Positions 8,369-17,718 of a stretch of DNA of 64,000 bases are shown piece by piece. Location: contig CAWKPB010000004.1 of assembly GCA_963851405.1 (NCBI GenBank), forward strand, positions 1 through 64,000, in the 5' to 3' direction. The position numbers were made by a program, and so were the translations under genes. The notes below the pieces were generated by a model. The model was not told the origin of the DNA, searched no databases, and saw nothing but the letters and a program-made list of their open reading frames with translations. The DNA is from JANPBY01 sp963851405. Its GTDB lineage: Bacteria > Actinomycetota > Actinomycetes > DATJPE01. Within the stretch, counting starts at the first letter, position 1; each line of letters begins with the position of its first letter.

Positions 8369-9250
8369 ATGGCTGAGATGACCCAGACGATCCAGGTCCA
8401 AGACGGACGCGAGGTCGATGTCCTCGTGGGTGGCAAGCCCAGCGGCCGCGCCCTGCTGGTTCATCACGGCACGCCGTCGGACGCAACGGCCTTCTCCGAC
8501 TGGGATGAGACCTGCACGGCGCGCGGCCTCCAACTGGTCGGCCTGAGCCGACCGGGATACGCGACCTCCTCACGACTCGCTGGACGTAGCGTCGCGGCCG
8601 TCGCTCCGGACGCCGCCACCGTGCTCGACCATCTCGGGATCAGCGAATTCGTGACCGTCGGCTGGTCGGGAGGCGGGCCGCACGCGCTGGCGTGCGCCGG
8701 GTTGCTCTCGGACCGATGCCTCGCGGCCGCGACCCTCGCGGGTGTCGGACCGTACGGCGAGCCCGACCTCGACTTCCTGGCCGGAATGGGCCCAGAGAAC
8801 ATCGAGGAGTTCAGCGCGTCACTCGCTGGAGAGGTGACACTGAGGGACTGGATGACGGAGAACGGCTCGGCGTTCCGACAGGTCACCGGGGCGCAAATCG
8901 CCGAGGCGTTTGGCGGGCTCGTGCCCCAAGTCGACCAGGATGCGCTGACCGGCGGATACGCCGAACACATGGCGGCAGAAACCCGCCGGGCGCTTTCCGC
9001 GGGGTTTGACGGATGGGTCGACGACGATCTGGCCTTCACGCGACCGTGGGGCTTCGACCTCGGGGACATCGCAGCCCCGGTCAGCGTCTGGCAGGGCGAT
9101 CTCGACTTGATGGTGCCCCAAGCTCACGGTCGCTGGCTGGCCGACCACATAGACACGGCCCGGATCCGGATGGCCCCGGGCCATGGGCACATCTCCCTGG
9201 TTACTCAGTACCGGGACGAGATCGTCGACGATCTACTGGCTGCTGGCTAA
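8369..9250 (+). CDS. Alpha/beta hydrolase
   Basis: The protein is 293 residues. It has an oxyanion motif LVHHGTPSD, a nucleophile elbow VGWSGGGP with Ser100, an acid residue in VWQGDLDLMVP and a catalytic His in APGHGHISL. This is a single-domain alpha/beta hydrolase of unknown substrate. I chose the ATG at 8369. An in-frame ATG at 8309 would overlap the furA start and its operator, and the added residues do not look like the family. It is divergent from furA and may share its control region. Its last 50 bases overlap the end of the convergent hydrolase gene on the other strand. Confidence 0.8.
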   Translation: MAEMTQTIQVQDGREVDVLVGGKPSGRALLVHHGTPSDATAFSDWDETCTARGLQLVGLSRPGYATSSRLAGRSVAAVAPDAATVLDHLGISEFVTVGWSGGGPHALACAGLLSDRCLAAATLAGVGPYGEPDLDFLAGMGPENIEEFSASLAGEVTLRDWMTENGSAFRQVTGAQIAEAFGGLVPQVDQDALTGGYAEHMAAETRRALSAGFDGWVDDDLAFTRPWGFDLGDIAAPVSVWQGDLDLMVPQAHGRWLADHIDTARIRMAPGHGHISLVTQYRDEIVDDLLAAG

Positions 9251-10136
9251 CGGAGTCCGCTAGCCCGCTTTCCCGCTCGGAGACGTAACTTCGTACCAAC
9301 TCCACGAACCGCACCGGGTCGTGTCGGTGCGGTTCGTGCCCCGCGCCGGGGAACACCACGAGCCGACCATCGGGCAGCAACTCAGCCGCATGCTGACCGT
9401 GCACCATCGGAATCACACGATCCCTGTCGCCCCAGACAAGCAGGACCGGAAGATGCGCCGCGGTCGGCAACTTGTCCACCGCAGATACCCGCTGGCCGGT
9501 CCCATCGACGACCCCCCGCAGGGTCATGAGAAAGGCGGCCCTGGACTGCGGGTCGGCGAGTTCGTGCAGAGTCTTCAGAGCCTCCCCTGAGAAGGCCTCA
9601 GGGTGCATCCCGAGGCGGCCAAGCAGCCCGCCCACACCCTCATAGGCAGTGAGGAACCGGGGGTGCGTGAGGAGTGGAAGGACCACCTCAGCGCCTGGCA
9701 ACGTCGCCGCGCGAAGCGGCACGCTGGCCTCGGGGCCGAGGCCGCCGCTGGCCACGAGGACCAGCCCGTGACATCGCTGCGGGAACTGGTAGGCGAACTG
9801 CAGGGCCACGCCTCCGCCGAGCGAGTGGCCGACGATCGTGGCGCTTTCGTGACCGAGATGATCGAGCAGGTCGCGGACGATGCTCGCCAAGGCGCCGAGG
9901 CTGTAGTCGCCCCGCCCCTTCTCGGACGCTCCATGTCCCGGCAGGTCGAGAGCCACCACGTGGTGGCTCGCGAGACGGTCGATCACGCTGTCCCAGGTGG
10001 CGCTACTCGAGCCCACGCCATGGATGAGGACGGTCAGCGGCCCTCCGCTGCCAACCTGCCGGTAGGCCACGCGCCGACCGTGCAGGAGCACGTCCTGGTC
10101 GCGCACGACATCGGCCGGGGGCGTTCGAGACCTCAT
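9201..10136 (-). CDS. Alpha/beta hydrolase
   Basis: The product is 311 residues. It carries LIHGVGSSSATWDSV (oxyanion hole), IVGHSLGGGVALQF with nucleophile Ser105, LVWGDRDRVIPMVHG (acid) and FPGAGHEPHRHDP (His). That is a complete triad of the epoxide hydrolase/haloalkane dehalogenase/ester hydrolase type; the substrate is unknown. The start region is preceded by a well-formed palindrome (10169-10190), which suggests control by a TetR-like repressor. The 3' end overlaps the neighbouring convergent hydrolase by 50 bases. The last 20 residues, beyond VRSYVSERESG, are probably unstructured. Confidence 0.85.
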   Translation of the reverse strand: MRSRTPPADVVRDQDVLLHGRRVAYRQVGSGGPLTVLIHGVGSSSATWDSVIDRLASHHVVALDLPGHGASEKGRGDYSLGALASIVRDLLDHLGHESATIVGHSLGGGVALQFAYQFPQRCHGLVLVASGGLGPEASVPLRAATLPGAEVVLPLLTHPRFLTAYEGVGGLLGRLGMHPEAFSGEALKTLHELADPQSRAAFLMTLRGVVDGTGQRVSAVDKLPTAAHLPVLLVWGDRDRVIPMVHGQHAAELLPDGRLVVFPGAGHEPHRHDPVRFVELVRSYVSERESGLADSVSQQPVDRRRSRPGTE

Positions 10137-10168
10137 CGAGACTCCGCTCTCGCGTTCCTACCCGCTAG

Positions 10169-10204
10169 TAACTTACGTTCACGTAGGTTACGGCACCGTA
10201 GGTT
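10169..10204. promoter_or_regulatory. Palindromic operator candidate upstream of the hydrolase gene
   Basis: TAACTTACG (10169-10177) and CGTAGGTTA (10182-10190) form a 9-bp inverted repeat with one mismatch and a four-base spacer. A further copy of CGTAGGTT lies at 10197-10204, 15 bases after the one at 10182. The layout suits a dimeric TetR- or MarR-type regulator controlling the gene that starts at 10136. Confidence 0.55.
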
Positions 10205-10317
10205 GCCTGTCGAGTCCTCGGCCCTGGACCCCGGTCCCCATCCTCGGTCAAGGTGGCCCCAGCGGCCGCGTCACCCGAGGCCGGGACACCGACCGACAGG
10301 GAAAAGGGGATGACACC

Positions 10318-10653
10318 ATGACCGGTTCGTGGAGCGCCGAGGAACTCCGCACGCGTCTGGCCGAAGACGGAACCGACTACCTCGAGTTCCTGCGCGTGGG
10401 CTCGATGTCAGGTGGTCTGTACGCCCTGGCGGCCGGCGATGTGGATACCCAGACCCCGCACTCCGAGGACGAGGTCTATGTCGTCCTCGCCGGATCGGCC
10501 GCGTTCGTCTGCGCGGGGACCCAGCGAGAGGTCACGCCCGGCGACACGCTGTTCGTGGCGGCCGGCGTCGAGCACCGGTTCGTCGACATCACCGAGGACC
10601 TTGAGGTCCTCGTCTTCTTCGCCCCTGCCGAGGGCACCCACTCGACGACCTAA
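10318..10653 (+). CDS. Cupin-domain protein
   Basis: This 111-residue single-domain protein has ATG at 10318 after AAAAGGGGATGACACC. The two cupin motifs are partly conserved: HSEDEVYVVLAGSAAFVCAG (motif 1, with His and Glu metal ligands) and PGDTLFVAAGVEHRFVDI (motif 2, with the last His). It is therefore likely to bind a divalent metal. Small cupins of this kind serve as dioxygenases, isomerases or sensors, and the function here cannot be specified. It converges on the carboxylase operon, 9 bases away. Confidence 0.75.
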   Translation: MTGSWSAEELRTRLAEDGTDYLEFLRVGSMSGGLYALAAGDVDTQTPHSEDEVYVVLAGSAAFVCAGTQREVTPGDTLFVAAGVEHRFVDITEDLEVLVFFAPAEGTHSTT

Positions 10654-10662
10654 CGTTTCTGC

Positions 10663-12638
10663 CTACTCGGCTTCGAGGACGACCAGCGGCTGATCGAGCG
10701 AGACCTGCGCGCCGACATCAACCAAGACTTCGCAGACAACACCCCGGCTGGGCGCCCTGACCACGTGCTCCATCTTCATAGCCTCAACAGAGACCAGCGG
10801 CTGGCCCACCTCAACTACGTCTCCGAGTTCCACATGGCTGGCGGTCAACATCCCGGGCATCGGTGACAGCACCGGGCCACCCACTGCAACGATCTGCGGG
10901 CGCACCACGGCATGCCTCGGCGCCTCCGTGAAGGGCCACGCGCCTCCCTCACGCCCGACCCAACGGACGCTTTCCGCGGCGGCGTAGGCCCAGCGTTGCC
11001 GAAGCTCCCCGTCGGTGACCATGAGATCGAAATCATCGAACTGCACCGAAAACGGACCACTCAGTGAGTCGTCGATCCGAACCATCGCCCGATTCGAATC
11101 GCCCCGCACCGCCACAGAGACGATCGAACCGTCTCCCGCGATCAGCCGCTCCTCGACCCAGGCCGAGCCGCCTAGCCGCCAGCCCACGAGTCCGTCGAAG
11201 AGATCGCCGGTCGCGACCCGCCGCTCCCTCTCGACCACAGTGGCCAACGCCACCGCCCGCACGGCATCAGCAGGCGGCGCGTTGTCCACCAGGTCTGGAG
11301 CGATCCGCTCGACCAGTCCGGTGTCGAGGTGGGCGCTGCGAACCTGCGGGGCGTCGAGCAACGCCCGGAGAAATGCGACGTTGGTGCCGAAGCCAAGGAC
11401 CACGGTGTCGGCGAGGGCAGCCTCGAGGCGGTCGATCGCCCGATCGCGGTGCTCGGCCCAGGCGACGACCTTGGCCAGCATCGGGTCGTAGCGAGAACCA
11501 ACAACCATGCCCTCGAACAGCCCTGAATCCACCCGGACGTGATCACCGGACGGCTCCCTCAAACGGAGCACCGCACCACCAGTGGGCAAGAAGTCACGCG
11601 CGGGATCCTCGGCGTACACGCGCGCCTCCACCGCATGACCGTTGATGCGTACCTGGTCCTGGCCCCAGGGCAGCCGCTCCCCGGCGGCCACCCGGACCTG
11701 GGTCTCCACCAGATCGACACCCGTGACCAGCTCCGTGACCGGGTGCTCCACCTGCAGCCGGGTGTTCATCTCCATGAAGTAGAAGGCATCGGGTTGGTCC
11801 GCGGCCACGATGAACTCGACGGTCCCCGCCCCCACGTACCCACAGGAACGGGCGGCGCTCACGGCAGCCTCCCCCATGACCGCCCGGCCAGCCTCGTCGA
11901 GCACGTGGGAAGGCGCCTCCTCGATGATCTTTTGATGACGACGCTGCAGGGTGCACTCGCGCTCCCCGAGATGGACCACGCCTCCGTGGCTGTCCGCGAT
12001 GATCTGGATCTCGAGATGGCGTGGCCTCACGACGAACCGTTCAATCAGCAGACTGTCGTCCCCGAAGGCCGATCGTGACTCCCGCCGAGATGCCGCAACG
12101 GCCGCTGTCATTCCCTGCGGCGAATCGACGCGCCGCATCCCTTTGCCACCCCCACCAGCCGAGGGTTTGAGCAAGACCGGGTACCCGATCGCGTCGGCGG
12201 CGGCCACCAAGTCAGCATCGGTCAATCCGGCCCTGTGGACCCCCGGGACCACGGGCACCCCAGCCGCCTCGACCATCTGCTTGGCACGGATCTTGTCGCC
12301 CATCGCCTCTATGGCCGTGGGTGGGGTCGATCGAAGACCACCCCGGCAGCTGCGCAGGCGCGCGCGAACTCGGCGTTCTCAGACAGGAATCCGTAGCCCG
12401 GGTGAAGCGCCTGCGCGCCCACCTCACGTGCTGCAGAGACCACAGCGCCGATATCGAGGTAGCCGACCGCCGAACCAGGTACCTCGATGGGCACGGCTAT
12501 ATCCGCCTCTCGAACATGCCGGGCCTGCGCGTCCTCGGGGGTGAAGACCACCGCTGCCCGAATGCTCATGAGGCGAAGGGTCCGAATGACGCGTACGGCG
12601 ATCTCGCCGCGGTTGGCAATCAAAACGGTGTCGAACAC
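10663..12638 (-). pseudogene. accA1: Biotin-dependent acyl-CoA carboxylase alpha subunit (methylcrotonyl-CoA type), frameshifted
   Basis: Together the two frames encode an otherwise complete 658-residue alpha subunit. The N-terminus is FDTVLIANRGEIAVRVIRT, followed by the biotin carboxylase ATP-grasp domain (SAGGGGKGMRRV; GSRYDPMLAKVVAW), a BT-like linker, and a C-terminal carrier domain with the biotinylation site VEAMKMEHVV. The frame breaks between about 12319 and 12335. The first part ends GVVFDRPHPRP and the second resumes at TAIEAMGDKIRAK, where relatives read GVVFIGPTPTAIEAMGDK. One missing base restores the frame, and the corrected length is a multiple of three. It follows the beta subunit by six bases. 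With AccD1 it should carboxylate 3-methylcrotonyl-CoA in leucine breakdown. Whether the break is real or a sequence error is unresolved. Confidence 0.85.
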
Positions 12639-12644
12639 GCCTGC

Positions 12645-14257
12645 CTACATCCGGAAGACGCCGTAGCCGACGTCCCCAACGGGGGCCGAAGCGCAAGCCG
12701 TGAGAGCGAGGCCCACCACAGACCGCGTCTCTAGGGGATCGATCACTCCGTCGTCCCAGAGCCGAGCCGTCGCGTAGTAGGGATGACCCTGACGCTCGTA
12801 CTGCTCCTCGATCGGCGCCCTGAAGGCAGCCTCGTCCTCAGTCGACCAGGTCTCCCCGGCACCTTCCATGGAGTCCCTGCGAACCGTCGCAAGGACGGCG
12901 GCTGCCTGCGGCCCCCCCATCACCGAGATGCGGGCGTTGGGCCAGCTGAACAAGAAGCGCGGCGAATACGCGCGCCCGCACATCGAGTAGTTGCCGGCCC
13001 CGAACGAGCCCCCGATGACCACGGTGAGTTTCGGAACCCGCGCGCACGCGACGGCCGTGACCATCTTGGCCCCATGCTTCGCGATGCCGTCAGCCTCGTA
13101 GTCACGACCCACCATGAACCCAGTGATGTTCTGCAAGAACAGCAGCGGGATGTTTCGTCGGTCGCACAACTGAATGAAGTGCGCCCCTTGAGGGCCGACT
13201 CACCGAACAGGACGCCGTTGTTTGCCACGATACCCACGGGGTGGCCGTGGATGTGCGCGAAGCCAGTCACCAGCGTCTCGGCATAGGTGCGCTTGAATTC
13301 CTGGAACCGGCTGCCGTCCACCAGACGGGCGATGACCTCATGGACGTCGTACTGGACCCTCGGATCCACGGGCACCACGCCGTAGAGCTGGCCGGGATCG
13401 ACCGAGGGTTCTTCGCTGACCGCCAACGCCCAAGGCACGTCCGCCGTCGGCGGACAGGTGGCGATGATCTCCCGCACGATCCGGAGCGCATCGACATCGT
13501 CTTCGGCTAGGTGGTCAGCGACACCTGACTTGCGAGCGTGGACGTCACCGCCGCCGAGGTCTTCGGCCGTCACGATCTCGCCCGTTGCAGCCTTCACCAG
13601 TGGTGGCCCGCCCAGGAAGATCGTCCCCTGTTCACGCACAATCACCGTCTCATCGCTCATGGCTGGCACGTACGCTCCGCCAGCGGTGCAGGACCCGAGC
13701 ACTGCTGCCACCTGTGGAACCCCAAGCGACGACAAAGTGGCCTGGTTGAAGAAGATCCGGCCGAAGTGCTCCCGGTCGGGGAACACCTCGTCCTGCATGG
13801 GTAGAAACGCTCCACCGGAGTCCACGAGATAGACGCACGGGAGACGGTTTTCCAGCGCGACCTCCTGGGCGCGCAAGTGCTTCTTGACGGTGAGCGGCAA
13901 GTACGTGCCGCCCTTGACAGTTGGGTCGTTCGCGACGATGACGCACAGCCGTCCGGACACTTTGCCGACACCGGTAATCAGGCCAGCTCCGGGCGCCTGG
14001 TCGTCGTATTCCCCGTACGCCGCCATGGGGGACAACTCGAGAAACGCCGAGCCCGGATCTAGCAACTCATCGACGCGGTCTCGCGGGAGCAACTTGCCGC
14101 GAGACACGTGCTTGGCGCGCGCGCGCTCGCTCCCGCCCAATCGATTGCTGGCCAGCCGGAGCCGCAGATCTTCGACCAATTTCTGATGGGCCGAGGCGTT
14201 GGCTACGTAAGCCTCGGAACCTGGGTCACAGGTCGACGACAGCTCGGTTGACCTCAC
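12645..14257 (-). pseudogene. accD1: Acyl-CoA carboxylase beta subunit (methylcrotonyl-CoA carboxyltransferase), frameshifted
   Basis: The carboxyltransferase subunit would be 537 residues if one base is restored. The GTG at 14257 has GGAGGTTGC just upstream. N-terminal half: LLPRDRVDELLDPG, LPCVYLVDSGGAFLP, GSCTAGGAYVPAMSDE. C-terminal half: NIPLLFLQNITGFMVGRDYE, GGSFGAGNYSMCGRAY, ISVMGGPQAAAVL. The NITGFMVG and MCGRAYSPRF motifs are characteristic of methylcrotonyl-CoA rather than propionyl-CoA carboxylase. The frame breaks at about 13184-13190 in a run of four C (G on the coding strand): GESALKG should continue AHFIQLCDRRN but goes out of frame. One missing G explains it. First gene of a two-gene operon with the alpha subunit. 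Confidence 0.87.
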
Positions 14258-14309
14258 GCAACCTCCCGGGACCGACGTGCTCGACTCCCCGACCGTAACG
14301 GCTCCGCGG

Positions 14310-15395
14310 TCAGTCTCTCCAGATCAACACCAACGCGCGGTCGTCGTCGAGGCCACGACGGCCCAACACATTGACCAGCGGGTCTGCGCCAGTCTCGAAA
14401 CCCCGACGCACCAGCCGCTCGGCTTCACCCGAGAGCTTGTCGATCCCGACGTCGATATCCCCACCCGGAACCTCGACTACTCCATCGGTATACATCAGCA
14501 GCGCATCGCCGTGGCCCACAACGCCATGCTGAAGCAGAAAGACAGCGTCTGGGTCGACACCGAGGGCCGGACCCGCCGCCGATGTCAGTTTCCAGCGCCC
14601 GGACCCAGACAAGAATTGCGCCGCCGGCGGGTGCCCGGCGGAGCCGAGCACGTACGCCCCCGTGGTCAGATCCAGTGCCAGATGGACGGCCGTCGCGAAG
14701 CTGTCTTCCCAGTGCTGGCGGCGCAGATAGCCATCCGCCGCTTCCAGGAATTCCTCGGGCGGCAGCGCACCCAGCAAGCCGCCGAAAGCGCCGGACAACA
14801 GCAGAGCCCTGGTTCCCGCATCGACGCCTTTGCCCGACACGTCGCAGACGACGAGCTCGAGGAGTTGGCCGTTGCGCGACGTGGAAGTCACCATGAAATC
14901 GCCGCTGAACGAACCGCCCCCAGCGGGCTTGAGAAGGGACTCAGACGACCAACCACCAGGCAACGTGGGGAGTTCGCCCAGCATCCGCAGCCTGGTGCGC
15001 AGGTCGACGAGCATCGACTCACCGCGGAACAACTGGACACCCAAGCGCTGTCGCGAGCGGGCCACCACCATCATCACGACGGCGGTCACCCCCACGATGA
15101 CCAACGTCCCCGGGCGTACCGATTCCCAGCCCAGCGCCTGGGTTTCGTAGACCAGGACGATCCCGACGACGGCCAGCAAGATCCACAGCGATCGCACCGA
15201 TAGGAGGAAACCCCCCACCAAGATGATCACGCTCTCGAGCGCCGGTGGCGCCCACACCGGGTAGTTCACGGTGGCCCAGCCGACCAACACGGCTGCGACG
15301 ACCAGCACGAGCAGGACGACTCGGTCGGACCGTGGCAGTCGTCGTCTCAGCCGTCTCCACGCGCGTCGCATTCGAGCAGGAAAAGGCCTAGGCAT
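14310..15395 (-). CDS. Membrane-bound PP2C/SpoIIE-type serine phosphatase
   Basis: The protein is 361 residues from the ATG at 15395; the longer frame would run into the divergent acetyltransferase gene. After an Arg-rich N-terminus there are about four membrane segments (VLLVLVVAAVLVGW; SVIILVGGFLLSV; LWILLAVVGIVLV; LVIVGVTAVVMMVV). A cytoplasmic SpoIIE domain follows: SFSGDFMVTSTSRNGQLLELVVCDVSGKG (metal-binding Asp residues), TYVLGSAGHPP-like GSAGHPPAAQFL and LLMYTDGVVE. Such RsbU-like phosphatases dephosphorylate anti-anti-sigma factors and so control alternative sigma factors. No partner switch genes lie in the window. Confidence 0.85.
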   Translation of the reverse strand: MPRPFPARMRRAWRRLRRRLPRSDRVVLLVLVVAAVLVGWATVNYPVWAPPALESVIILVGGFLLSVRSLWILLAVVGIVLVYETQALGWESVRPGTLVIVGVTAVVMMVVARSRQRLGVQLFRGESMLVDLRTRLRMLGELPTLPGGWSSESLLKPAGGGSFSGDFMVTSTSRNGQLLELVVCDVSGKGVDAGTRALLLSGAFGGLLGALPPEEFLEAADGYLRRQHWEDSFATAVHLALDLTTGAYVLGSAGHPPAAQFLSGSGRWKLTSAAGPALGVDPDAVFLLQHGVVGHGDALLMYTDGVVEVPGGDIDVGIDKLSGEAERLVRRGFETGADPLVNVLGRRGLDDDRALVLIWRD

Positions 15396-15426
15396 CCCCA
15401 GGAACCTACCGGCAGGATGGCCAACC

Positions 15427-16653
15427 GTGACCACCATCGAAGTCGTCCTTGCCGGTGACGACGGCTGGGACAGGGTCAGGTACATCGACGAGTTGGCCTT
15501 CGGCTACACCTGGCCGGGTGAGAGCGCAGCTATTCACCGCGCGGTCCTGGAGATGGATCGCACGGTTCTGGCACTCGTCGACGGCGTGGACGCCGGCATC
15601 GCGTCGACGTACTCGCTGCGCATGTCGGTACCGGGGGCGGCAGGTGTTCCCGTAGCTGGTCTTACCTGGGTAGGGGTGCTGCCCACCCATCGCCGGCGCG
15701 GAGTGCTCAGGGCCATGATGCGTCAACACCTGGACGACCTGCACGACAACGGCCACGAACCGGTGGCCGCCCTGTTCGCTGCCGAGCCCGGGATCTACGG
15801 GCGGTTCGGCTACGGCTTGGCGTCGCAGCGGTACAGCGTGAAGATCCCGCGCGAGTTTGCCCGACTCACGAGCACCGATGATGAACCGACTGCGGTGCTC
15901 GTTGAAGCCGAAGCGACACGACCGCAACTGGCGCTGGTGGCCGATGCGGTCGCAGCCCAGCGCCCCGGGCTACCGACACGCAACCCGCTGTGGTGGGACC
16001 GAACGCTCGACGACCCACCCAGCGAGCGCGGCGGGGCGTCCGCGCTTCGCACCTTGCTGGTGGCAGACGAGTCGGGTCCGCGCGCGTACGCCTTGTACTC
16101 GACCAAGGAGATCTGGGATGGGGGCGGAGCTCAGGGGTTGCTCCAGGTGCGCGAAGTGATGGCCGTCGATGCCCCCGCCCGGCGAGCCCTGTGGCGCGTG
16201 CTTCTCGGGACCGATCTGATGGCCGACTACGTGTATCGGATGCTGCCACTCGACGATCCTCTGCTGCTTGAGCTCGTGGACCCGCGGCGTGCACAACCGT
16301 CGTTGGTGGACGGGCTCTTCGTGCGCATCGTGGATGTGGATCGCGCGCTGACGGCGCGGACCTACGCGACCGACATTGATGTGGTGCTGGCGATCGATGA
16401 CCCGTTCTGCCCCTGGAATTCGGGGCGATGGCACCTCTCGGGCGGGCCTACTGGCGCGGTCTGTTCGCCCACCACTGAAGCGGCTGACCTGAACCTCGAC
16501 GCCACCTCCCTGGGGTCTGCCTACCTGGGGGCACCGACCCTTCGGGCTCGGGCCGACGCCGGTTTGGTGAGCGAAGAACGCACCGGCGCCATCGACGCGG
16601 TCCAGCGCGCCTTCGTCTCACCTCGAGCCCCCTGGTGTCCCTTCATCTTCTGA
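15427..16653 (+). CDS. Eis-family GNAT N-acetyltransferase
   Basis: The protein is 408 residues, the usual length of Eis proteins, which pair two GNAT folds with a sterol-carrier-like C-terminal domain. Visible marks are the acetyl-CoA loop VLPTHRRRGVLRAMMRQHL (about residues 83-101), EPGIYGRFGYGLAS with the conserved Tyr/Phe region, and a C-terminus ending in WCPFIF, a terminal carboxylate thought to act in catalysis in Eis. Eis enzymes acetylate multiple amines on aminoglycosides or lysines; the natural substrate here is unknown. The GTG at 15427 was chosen as the first in-frame start after the divergent gene. Confidence 0.85.
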   Translation: MTTIEVVLAGDDGWDRVRYIDELAFGYTWPGESAAIHRAVLEMDRTVLALVDGVDAGIASTYSLRMSVPGAAGVPVAGLTWVGVLPTHRRRGVLRAMMRQHLDDLHDNGHEPVAALFAAEPGIYGRFGYGLASQRYSVKIPREFARLTSTDDEPTAVLVEAEATRPQLALVADAVAAQRPGLPTRNPLWWDRTLDDPPSERGGASALRTLLVADESGPRAYALYSTKEIWDGGGAQGLLQVREVMAVDAPARRALWRVLLGTDLMADYVYRMLPLDDPLLLELVDPRRAQPSLVDGLFVRIVDVDRALTARTYATDIDVVLAIDDPFCPWNSGRWHLSGGPTGAVCSPTTEAADLNLDATSLGSAYLGAPTLRARADAGLVSEERTGAIDAVQRAFVSPRAPWCPFIF

Positions 16654-16665
16654 GACACCGATCCC

Positions 16666-17712
16666 CTACCACCTCCGTGACGTCAGTGAGCGACGGGTGT
16701 GGCCGCCGCGTCTTCGCCGCGCGCCGGAACGTGAATGCGCGCCCGGAAGACCCGGAAAGACCAGACCCTGGTAGACGAGAACGACGGGGAACAGCAATAC
16801 GGCCACGACCGTCATCACCTGGAGGGCGTACTCGTTCGCCGCCGAGCCCTCGACCGTGAGCGTGTATGCGGCACTCGTGCTCGACACCAGAACGTTGGGG
16901 AAGAGATTCGCGAACAGGGCGGCCATCGTCGCGCCGATTGCCAGTCCGGTAGCCGAGAACGACCAGCCTTCGCGATGGCCGCGCAGGAGCACAGCCGAAC
17001 CGAGCGCGGCCACCACCGGGATGGCGGCGGCGAGCAGCCGCCACGCGCCCCCTCCGCCAAGCTGGAAGGTCCACCACCCGAAGACGAGAACCAGCACGAG
17101 GCTCGGCCAGGCCAGCCACTGTGCGACGCCGCGTGCCCGCGCGAGCAGCGGTTCGCCAGTGCGTAGACCCAGGAACGTTGCGCCGTGCAGCAGACAGAGC
17201 ACCAGAAGGGTCAGGCCGACCCAGAGTCCATACGGAGTGAGTAGATCCCAGAAACTGCCCGTGAACTCCTGGGTGGCATCGACGGGTAGCCCCACCAGAA
17301 GGTCACCCAGCGCCACCCCAAGAAGCAGCGGAACCATCGCGGACCCGACGACAAGCATCCAACTGAACCAGTCCCGCCAACGCTGGGAATGACCCTTGGC
17401 GCGCCACTCGAAAGCGACGCCGCGAATAGTCAAGCCGACGATCACCAAGAACAGGGCGAGATACCCAGCCGAGAACCACGTCGCGTACCAGTCGGAGAAA
17501 GCGGCAAAGGTCGCGGCACCGGCGACGATGAGCCAAACCTCGTTGCCGTCCCACCAGGGCCCGATGGTGTTGATCACGACTCGCTGCTCGGTGTCGTTGC
17601 GACCCATGAAGCGGTGCAACATCCCGACACCGAAGTCGAAACCTTCGAGGACGAAGAAGCCGATCCAGAAGATGGCCAAGATCACGAACCACAGCACGTC
17701 AAGACTCATCAT
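16666..17712 (-). CDS. cydB: Cytochrome bd oxidase subunit II, C-terminus frameshifted
   Basis: The encoded protein is 348 residues with about nine membrane helices. The N-terminus WFVILAIFWIGFFVLEGFDFG, NEVWLIVAGAATFAAF, the RGVAFEWRAK segment and PYGLWVGLTLLVLCLLHG are typical of CydB. It pairs with CydA, four bases upstream, to reduce O2 to water from quinol at low oxygen. The tail is abnormal: after VVLVYQG the frame gives LVFPGLPGAHSRS. The next frame gives WSFRVFRARIHVPARGEDA and stops at 16683, just as in relatives. A one-base insertion near 16764-16767 explains this. The corrected protein would have 342 residues. The affected part is only the cytoplasmic end, so function may survive. 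Confidence 0.92.
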   Translation of the reverse strand: MMSLDVLWFVILAIFWIGFFVLEGFDFGVGMLHRFMGRNDTEQRVVINTIGPWWDGNEVWLIVAGAATFAAFSDWYATWFSAGYLALFLVIVGLTIRGVAFEWRAKGHSQRWRDWFSWMLVVGSAMVPLLLGVALGDLLVGLPVDATQEFTGSFWDLLTPYGLWVGLTLLVLCLLHGATFLGLRTGEPLLARARGVAQWLAWPSLVLVLVFGWWTFQLGGGGAWRLLAAAIPVVAALGSAVLLRGHREGWSFSATGLAIGATMAALFANLFPNVLVSSTSAAYTLTVEGSAANEYALQVMTVVAVLLFPVVLVYQGLVFPGLPGAHSRSGARRRRGGHTRRSLTSRRW

Positions 17713-17718
17713 GTCCCC

